64,000 nt of DNA, taken from assembly GCF_006489205.2 (NCBI RefSeq), contig NZ_VFYR02000004.1:542962-606961 (forward strand), given 5' to 3'. The notes under the pieces were generated by a model. The model was not told the origin of the DNA, made no database searches, and saw only the letters and a program-made list of their open reading frames with translations. Source of the DNA: Brevibacterium sp. XM4083 (GTDB lineage Bacteria; Actinomycetota; Actinomycetes; Actinomycetales; Brevibacteriaceae). Positions within the stretch are counted from its first letter, which is position 1; each line of letters starts with the position of its first letter. Of this stretch, positions 58,808 through 64,000 are shown piece after piece. Both the position numbers and the translations under genes were made by a program.

Positions 58808-60541
58808 TCAGTTCACTCCTTCCGCGGTCAGTTGGGATTCGACGATCTCCTGATAGGTCGAGTTCGTCTCGAGCAGTTCGTCGTGGGTGCCCCGGCCGAC
58901 GATCTTCCCGTCGTCGAGGACGAGGATCTGGTCGGCGTCGCGGATCGTCGAGACGCGCTGGGCGACGACGATGACCGTCGCCTCCCCCGTCGTCTCGGCC
59001 AGGGCGTCGCGCAGTCGGGCATCGGTGGCGACGTCGAGCGCGGAGAACGAATCGTCGAAGACGTAGACGAGCGGTTTCGCAGCGAGCGCGCGGGCGATGC
59101 AGAGGCGCTGCCGCTGTCCGCCGGAGAAGTTCGTGCCGCCCTGGGACACGCTCTCGTCGAGCCCACCCGGCTTCTCGGCGACGAAGTCCGCGGCCTGCGC
59201 GGTCTCCAGCGCCTCCCACAGCTGCGCGTCGTCGGCGTGCTCGCTGCCGAAGCGCAGGTTCGAGGCGATCGTGCCGGAGAACAGGTACGGCTTCTGCGGC
59301 ACGAGGCCGACGACCTCGGCGAGCTGGTGACGGTTGAAGGCGCTGACCGGAGTCCCGTCGATGAGCACCTGCCCCGACTGCGGGTCGATGAGGCGCGGGA
59401 TGAGTCCGACGATCGTCGACTTGCCGGATCCGGTCGACCCGATGATCGCCGTCGTCGTACCCGGCCGTGCCGTGAATGAGAGGTCCTCGAGGACGGGGAC
59501 CTCGGCTCCGGGATAGCCGAAGGTGACGTTCCGGAACTCCAGCTCGCCTCGGCGCGGGAGTTCGTCGACGCCGTCGGGGACGACCATCGACGAGGTGGTC
59601 TCGAGGACTTCGCAGATGCGTTCGGCGCAGACGACGGCGCGCGGGATCATCATCATCATGAACACGCCCATCATCACGGCGACGAGGATCTGGAGGAGGT
59701 ACTGGAGGAACGCGGTGAGCGAGCCGACCTCCATCTGCCCCGCATCGACGCGGTGGCCGCCGAACCAGAGCACGGCGGCGGTGGCGATGTGGAGGATCAT
59801 CATGATCGCCGGGAACATGAGGACGAAGAGGTTGCCGACCTTGACGGAGGTCTCGGTCAGGGCGCGGTTCGCGTCGGCGTACCGGTCGGCTTCGAAGGGC
59901 TCCCGGACGAAGGCGCGGATGACGCGGATGCCGGTGATCTGCTCACGGAGGACGCCGTTGATGTCGTCGACCTGATCCTGCATGCGGCGGAAGAGCGGCA
60001 TGAGGAGGACGACGAGGATGCCGACGACGATGAAGAGGGTCGGCACGGAGACCCAGACGAGCCAGGATAGCCCCGCATCCTCGCGCAGGGCCATGATGAT
60101 GCCGCCGATGCACATGATCGGGGTCGAGACCATGAAGTTGAGCGTCATGAGCACGAGCATCTGCACCTGCTGCACGTCATTGGTGTTGCGGGTGATGAGG
60201 GTCGCGCTGCCGAACTTCCCCACCTCGAGCGTCGAGAGGCTGTCGACATGACTGTAGATCGCGCGGCGGATGTCGCGGCCCACGCCCATCGCGGTGCGCG
60301 CGCCGAAGAAGATCGCGGTGACCGCGGTGATGACCTGGACGAAGCAGACGATGAGCATCGTCATGCCCGTCGACCAGATGAAGTCGGTGTTGCCGGCGGC
60401 GACGCCTTCGTCGATGATCCGGGCGTTGAGGCTGGGCAGGTAGAGAGCGGCGATCGTCGAGGCCAGCTGGAGGATGACGACGAAGGCGATGAAGAGCCAA
60501 TAGGATTTCGCGTATTTCAAGGTGAGGCGCAGAAGTGCCAC
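58808..60541 (-). CDS. ABC exporter subunit with degenerate Walker B
   Basis: A 577-residue half-transporter: six helices (about 15-300), then a nucleotide-binding domain with Walker A GSTGSGKST, Q-loop LVPQKPYLFSGTIASNL, intact signature NFSGGQRQR, and Walker B VYVFDDSFSALD in which the catalytic Glu after Asp is Asp/Ser-like (canonical DEATS). H-loop reads VAQRVSTI rather than xAHR, so the switch His is replaced by Gln. Together with the partner's odd signature, one of the two ATP sites is degenerate, as in BmrCD/TmrAB. GTG 60541 has AGGACGG upstream; it leads the operon. Confidence 0.92.
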   Translation of the reverse strand: MALLRLTLKYAKSYWLFIAFVVILQLASTIAALYLPSLNARIIDEGVAAGNTDFIWSTGMTMLIVCFVQVITAVTAIFFGARTAMGVGRDIRRAIYSHVDSLSTLEVGKFGSATLITRNTNDVQQVQMLVLMTLNFMVSTPIMCIGGIIMALREDAGLSWLVWVSVPTLFIVVGILVVLLMPLFRRMQDQVDDINGVLREQITGIRVIRAFVREPFEADRYADANRALTETSVKVGNLFVLMFPAIMMILHIATAAVLWFGGHRVDAGQMEVGSLTAFLQYLLQILVAVMMGVFMMMMIPRAVVCAERICEVLETTSSMVVPDGVDELPRRGELEFRNVTFGYPGAEVPVLEDLSFTARPGTTTAIIGSTGSGKSTIVGLIPRLIDPQSGQVLIDGTPVSAFNRHQLAEVVGLVPQKPYLFSGTIASNLRFGSEHADDAQLWEALETAQAADFVAEKPGGLDESVSQGGTNFSGGQRQRLCIARALAAKPLVYVFDDSFSALDVATDARLRDALAETTGEATVIVVAQRVSTIRDADQILVLDDGKIVGRGTHDELLETNSTYQEIVESQLTAEGVN

Positions 60542-60732
60542 AGTGTCCGTCCTGGAGGTGAGAAGCCGTTATGACGGCGTCATGAGTTGGAAGAGCGCAA
60601 CGAACCATCCTACATCGATCGTCCTCCTTCGAGAAGAGCGTGCCATGGTACTGTTCTCGAATCCAGTGGACCACGCGGCACTGACACGGACGCCGGTTCC
60701 GCGTGCCTCCTCGCATCTTCGACACGTCCCCG

Positions 60733-60738
60733 TAGGCT
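60733..60738 (+). promoter_or_regulatory. Likely -10 box (TAGGCT) of leaderless DUF6882 gene
   Basis: TAGGCT ends 7 nt before ATG 60746, the same hexamer as at purDC, and no Shine-Dalgarno sequence is present. Confidence 0.45.
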
Positions 60739-60745
60739 GGAAATC

Positions 60746-61942
60746 ATGAGCACAACACTGCAGGATCTCGTCAATCGCGCCGTCTTCCTCTCCACCGAGA
60801 TGCAGACGCACTTCGGCAGCGTCATCGCCGGCGCCGCATGGGAGGTGGACTTCTCCGCAGACCCGACTCTCACCTTCGACGTCGAGGGCGATCAGCCGCT
60901 GCGCACCCGTCCCCACCTCGTCGGTTCCGAGTCGAGTTCGCAGGGCACGTGGCTGTGGGGCTGGGAGAACATCAACGGGTTCCCCGAGGCGGTCGTCGGC
61001 CTCGCCCACGAGGTGCGCAAGTTCGGTGCCGCGGAGGGCATCAGCGATCTCGTCACGCCGGAGATCGACCTCGACGACGAGCTCGCCCTCCGGCTGACGC
61101 TCGCGGCGAAGGAGGCGACAGGCAAGTGGGCGCACTATCCGGCCGCCGCCGGTGCCGGCACGACCGTGTGGGTGCTCGTCGACTCCCCCGCCCTCGCCCT
61201 GCCCGAACCCACCGTCAAGGCGTCCGTGCGGGCGCTCATGCAGGGGCTGACGCAGACGACGGTCGACGATCACCGGGCGGCGCTCACGGCGTACACCGAA
61301 CGGCGCGGGATTCCGACGGCCGCTCTGCCCGACGGCGGCGTCCGCATGCTCTTCGCCGACGGCAGCGCCGATCTCAGCTTCGATGAGCAGAGCCGCATCT
61401 CCAATTGCGAAGTCCATGCCCCGCTCGAGGGCGAGGCGGCCGACCAGTTCTCCCGGATCACCGGCATCACCGTCACCGAGGCGGCGCCGCAGGAGCCGAC
61501 GAGCACTGCCGGCGCGCCTGCGGCCGGGTCCCCGGAACGGGCAGCTGCCGCCGACGCGGACCGCTCCCTCGCAGCAGCGGCTTCGGCAGGCACTGCAGCA
61601 GCGGCTTCTGCTGGTGCCGCGGCGGACGAGCAGACTCCGCAGACGACTGGCGCAGGCGCTCCGACAGCGTCCACGACGCAGGGCGTCGGCGAGGATGTCG
61701 CCGACCGTCGCAGCGAGTCCGCGGAGCCGCAGCGACCCTCCGCCGGCGAGCCCCCCGCCGAGGAGGCTGCTCCTGCGGCCGAGACCGCGTCGCCGTCCGA
61801 CCGCCCCGAGGCAGAAGCGCCGACCGCTGCTCCGGACGCCCAGCAGGACGAGCGCGCCGCTGAGCGGTCCGCGGCGGATTCCACGACGGACGAACCCAAG
61901 GGGAAGAAGAAGGGACTGTTCTCCCGGCTCTTCGGTCGCTGA
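60746..61942 (+). CDS. DUF6882-domain protein with basic LFSRLFGR C-terminus
   Basis: A 398-residue protein. Residues 1-230 match the DUF6882 pattern (TWLWGWENINGFPEAVVGLAHEVRKFGAAEGISDLVTPEI and KWAHYPAAAGAGTTVWVLVDSP). Residues 235-380 are a disordered Ala/Pro/Glu/Thr linker with a coded 24-27-bp repeat (DNA 61560-61620). The C-terminus ends KGKKKGLFSRLFGR, an amphipathic basic motif that recurs at protein ends in actinomycetes and could touch a membrane or partner; this is inference. Function of the domain is unknown. No signal peptide. It is divergent from the ABC exporter operon. Confidence 0.78.
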   Translation: MSTTLQDLVNRAVFLSTEMQTHFGSVIAGAAWEVDFSADPTLTFDVEGDQPLRTRPHLVGSESSSQGTWLWGWENINGFPEAVVGLAHEVRKFGAAEGISDLVTPEIDLDDELALRLTLAAKEATGKWAHYPAAAGAGTTVWVLVDSPALALPEPTVKASVRALMQGLTQTTVDDHRAALTAYTERRGIPTAALPDGGVRMLFADGSADLSFDEQSRISNCEVHAPLEGEAADQFSRITGITVTEAAPQEPTSTAGAPAAGSPERAAAADADRSLAAAASAGTAAAASAGAAADEQTPQTTGAGAPTASTTQGVGEDVADRRSESAEPQRPSAGEPPAEEAAPAAETASPSDRPEAEAPTAAPDAQQDERAAERSAADSTTDEPKGKKKGLFSRLFGR

Positions 61943-61964
61943 ACACGGCCCCGCTGCCGACACC

Positions 61965-61994
61965 GAGGCGCCGCACCGGGTGGTGCGGCGCCTC
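61965..61994. terminator. Bidirectional terminator between DUF6882 and DoxX-like genes
   Basis: A perfect 13-bp stem GAGGCGCCGCACC/GGTGCGGCGCCTC with GGGT loop between two convergent genes. Confidence 0.8.
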
Positions 61995-62037
61995 AGTCGC
62001 TCCTGGCATGCGCGCGCAGCATCGCGGAGCCGGACAC

Positions 62038-63102
62038 TCACCGGTTGATCGGCTCGCTCGGCTCCCAGCTGAATTCGCGGTCGAAGAGGTAGCGCCGTTC
62101 GGGGTCGGTGACGAGAGTGACGTCGAGTCCGTCGCCGGTCAGCCGCACCTGCCCCGAGGAGTCGATCGCGTAGTCGAGGGTGGTCTCGAGCACCGGATCG
62201 CGGACGAGCCCCTGATCGCCGTCGAGCTTCGGGAAGAGGGTGACGTCGAGCCGCCCGCTCTCGTCGGACAAGGACCCGCCGTTGCCCGCGGTGTACCTGC
62301 CGTCCTGGAAGCTGCCGTCGACGAAACGGATGCTCAGACGCGCTCGACCGTCGACGGCGTTCTGCCCGAAGGCGACCTGGCTGATCTCAGCACCCTTGAG
62401 GGTGCGGCTGCCGCTGTCCGTCGCCCGGTAGACCCCGGCGACCGCGGGCACGGGGTCGAGCTGACCCCAGTTCGCGCGGAGCCCGAACGCCACCCCCGAC
62501 CCGATGATGAGCAGCAGCGCCAGGGCGGGCGACGTCCACCTCGTGATGGCGACGAAAATCCGGTTCGACGAGATCCGACCATGGACGGGCCTGCCGGTGG
62601 GCAGCCCGAGCAGGAACCGGCCGAGGCGGATGAGGTTCGGTGCCAGCAGCACGAGTCCGGCCACCGCCATGATGCCCGACAGTTGTTTGACCGGGACGTC
62701 GAAGGTGAGGTTGAGAAGGAAGACGACGGACATGTCGACGACGGCGAGGAGCGCTCCGAGCCACACGGTGCGGCGGAAGAGGAGGAGGACCGCCGCGAGC
62801 ACCTCGGCGAGACCGGCGAGCACCTGGACTGTGGGAGAGAACGCCATGAACCGCCAGAGCACGCCCATCGGGCTCATCTCACCGTATTGGACGAGCGCGT
62901 CGGAGAAGTCCGCGGAGCCCATCTGGATGAGGTAGACCTTCGACCATCCGTAGATGAGCAGGTAGCCTGCGAGCCAGATCCGGGGCACCCAGTGGGCCGC
63001 CCAGAGTGCGCTGAAGAGGATGGACCGTGTCCGTGATGATCGTCGTGGCGCCGCATCGTCGGCATCCGGTTGGGCCTGAGTGGGTGCTGTGTCATTGCGC
63101 AT
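62038..63102 (-). CDS. DoxX-like membrane protein with extracytoplasmic domain
   Basis: A 354-residue protein. A basic N-terminus (1-30) precedes about four DoxX-type helices (34-150: WLAGYLLIYGWSKVYLI, VLAGLAEVLAAVLLLFRR, LLAVVDMSVVFLLNLTF, IMAVAGLVLLAPNLIRL). A fifth helix (about 190-208) leads to a 145-residue extracytoplasmic beta-rich region (KGAEISQVAFGQNAVDGRARLSIRFVDGSF, GLDVTLVTDPERRYLFDREFSWEPSEP). MauE/DoxX-type proteins often work in redox or thiol reactions; here no partner gene supports that. TAGCCT 6 nt before ATG 63102 suggests a leaderless mRNA. Confidence 0.78.
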   Translation of the reverse strand: MRNDTAPTQAQPDADDAAPRRSSRTRSILFSALWAAHWVPRIWLAGYLLIYGWSKVYLIQMGSADFSDALVQYGEMSPMGVLWRFMAFSPTVQVLAGLAEVLAAVLLLFRRTVWLGALLAVVDMSVVFLLNLTFDVPVKQLSGIMAVAGLVLLAPNLIRLGRFLLGLPTGRPVHGRISSNRIFVAITRWTSPALALLLIIGSGVAFGLRANWGQLDPVPAVAGVYRATDSGSRTLKGAEISQVAFGQNAVDGRARLSIRFVDGSFQDGRYTAGNGGSLSDESGRLDVTLFPKLDGDQGLVRDPVLETTLDYAIDSSGQVRLTGDGLDVTLVTDPERRYLFDREFSWEPSEPINR

Positions 63103-63108
63103 GGCTTC

Positions 63109-63114
63109 AGGCTA
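63109..63114 (-). promoter_or_regulatory. Likely -10 box (TAGCCT) of leaderless DoxX-like gene
   Basis: TAGCCT on the minus strand ends 6 nt before ATG 63102, with no Shine-Dalgarno sequence. Confidence 0.4.
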
Positions 63115-63262
63115 TGCGCGCCGGGGCGGTCCCCTCCATCCGGAATCCACACCGACCGAGGGTGGGAAAACCCCACCACGTCCCAGGGGCGGAGGAATGG
63201 AATGGACGGGATCGAGTTCCCCACAGATTGACCGCGGGGCGGTGGGACCGTTGAATGAAGCC

Positions 63263-63727
63263 ATGATCACGATCGCTCCGGCCGACTTCTCCGATCCGGC
63301 CCTCCTCGATTTCCTCCAGCAACACCTCGCCGATATGTCCCCGACGGCCCCGGAGGGATCACGGCATGCCCTCGATGCGAGCGGTCTGCAGAACCCCGGT
63401 GTCCGCCTGTGGGCGGCACACGATGAGCCCTTCCTCGTCGGCACGATCGCGCTGGCCGAACTTGAGTCCGGGCATGAGGAGATCAAGAGCATGCGGACGT
63501 CTCCGGTGCATCGTGGGAAGGGAGTCGCATCCCGCCTCCTCGAGCATGCGCTCGGTGACGCGCGCTCGCGCGGGATCGAACGGGTGTCACTTGAGACGGG
63601 GAGCATGGAGTTCTTCGCGCCGGCCCGAGCCCTGTATCGCAAGGCGGGATTCGTCGAGACCGATCCCTTCGGGAGCTACCGTAAGGATCCGCACAGCGTC
63701 TTCATGACTCTGTCGCTGACGACATGA
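63263..63727 (+). CDS. GNAT-family N-acetyltransferase
   Basis: A 154-residue GNAT protein of the small PhnO/YsnE-like group. The acetyl-CoA motif is MRTSPVHRGKGVASRLLEHALGDARSRGIERVSLETGS (motif A with R/Q-x-x-G-x-A), followed by EFFAPARALYRKAGFVETDPFGSYRKDPHSVFMTLSL (motif B). HALDASGLQNPGVRLW at the N-terminus is the substrate side. Substrate unknown. The start ATG 63263 fits the family (MITIAPADF); no strong Shine-Dalgarno sequence is visible. It is convergent with the rRNA operon. Confidence 0.88.
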   Translation: MITIAPADFSDPALLDFLQQHLADMSPTAPEGSRHALDASGLQNPGVRLWAAHDEPFLVGTIALAELESGHEEIKSMRTSPVHRGKGVASRLLEHALGDARSRGIERVSLETGSMEFFAPARALYRKAGFVETDPFGSYRKDPHSVFMTLSLTT

Positions 63728-63795
63728 CGCTGCAGGCAGGGACGATAGCGTTCACCTCTGAAAGAAGAACGAATCCGTCAGCGTTCCGTGAATGC

Positions 63796-63847
63796 AAAAA
63801 GGGAGGGGACCCTGGTCCAACCAATTGTTGAACCAGGATCCCCTCCC
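63796..63847 (-). terminator. Rho-independent terminator of the rRNA operon
   Basis: On the minus strand a roughly 20-bp stem (63847-63828 with 63820-63801, two G-U pairs) ends in CCTCCC followed by TTTTT (63800-63796). It lies directly downstream of 5S rRNA. Confidence 0.92.
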
Positions 63848-63856
63848 CAAAGAATA

Positions 63857-63977
63857 TTGCGGCAGTCACTTACTCTCCCACAACCACCAAGTTGCAGTAC
63901 CATCAGCATGACATGGGCTTAGCTACCGGGATCGGAACGGTTAACCGGGCGTTTCCCCACCACTATCACCACCGCAA
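63857..63977 (-). rRNA. rrf: 5S ribosomal RNA
   Basis: The minus strand reads TTGCGGTGGT at its 5' end and pairs with CTGCCGCAA at its 3' end. The internal GTGGGGAAACGCCCGGTT, CCCGGTAGCTAAGCCCATG, GATGGTACTGCA and GTGGGAGAGTAAGTGACTGC blocks are the canonical 5S arms, for a length of about 121 nt. 16S and 23S must lie beyond the right edge of the window. Confidence 0.95.
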
Positions 63978-64000
63978 AACTCAACCAACCACCCACACAC

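Overview
The window is high-GC chromosomal DNA from an actinomycete. The clearest lineage signals are a DUF3073 protein, a DUF222/HNH (13E12-type) protein, a bacterial SCP_3 sterol-carrier protein, GlxR/CRP-like and leaderless-promoter architecture, and a copper amine oxidase very close to the Arthrobacter phenylethylamine oxidase. A Micrococcales genus such as Brevibacterium is my best guess; this is inference, not proof. No phage, insertion sequence or CRISPR array was seen. Genes are densely packed on both strands.

Layout. 0.2-1.1 kb: a zincin-like metallopeptidase and three tRNA genes (Glu, Asp, Phe). 1.1-3.9 kb: a GntR regulator divergent from an FAD aromatic-ring hydroxylase. 4.2-6.9 kb: an acidic protein and a DUF222/HNH protein behind a palindrome-rich promoter. 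7.0-13.8 kb: an aromatic-amine catabolic locus (aldehyde dehydrogenase, amino acid/amine permease, AraC and TetR regulators, divergent TPQ amine oxidase). 13.8-17.6 kb: Fpg/Nei glycosylase, Cmx-type exporter and a Ser/Gly-tailed membrane protein. 17.8-24.6 kb: HutD, an alpha/beta hydrolase, a VOC protein divergent from an ATP-grasp ligase, a TPP riboswitch with a TenA gene, a fused dihydroxyacetone kinase and an unknown acidic protein. 24.7-28.3 kb: a P-loop kinase, a CrtI-like oxidoreductase and a DUF418 membrane protein. 28.3-33.7 kb: two EamA transporter/LysR divergent pairs, then an HTTM membrane protein with a small partner.

34-54 kb is a purine region: purM and purF on the minus strand, a purD-purC fusion divergent from an asparaginase/SCP/aldehyde dehydrogenase operon, and purS-purQ. 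Between purDC and purSQ lies a putrescine locus: an aminobutyraldehyde-type dehydrogenase, a PotABCD-type transporter, a 49-codon His/Gln-rich small gene exactly filling the gap after the last permease gene, and a DAO-family amine oxidase. The right end holds a sortase-type surface protein, a heterodimeric ABC exporter, a DUF6882 protein, a DoxX-like membrane protein, a GNAT acetyltransferase and the 5S gene with terminator of an rRNA operon that enters from the right on the minus strand.

Functionally, two amine-degradation modules stand out. In one, the permease imports an arylalkylamine, the copper amine oxidase makes the aldehyde and the dehydrogenase makes the acid. In the other, PotABCD imports putrescine or a relative, the flavin oxidase deaminates it and the dehydrogenase forms a gamma-amino acid. 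The most unusual structural signals are repeated tandem duplications of about 17 bp with unrelated sequences at gene borders (several duplicating a stop codon), many apparent leaderless promoters with TAGGCT-like -10 boxes, a TenA gene whose expected start codon reads ATC, and a near-perfect 61-bp palindrome after purDC.
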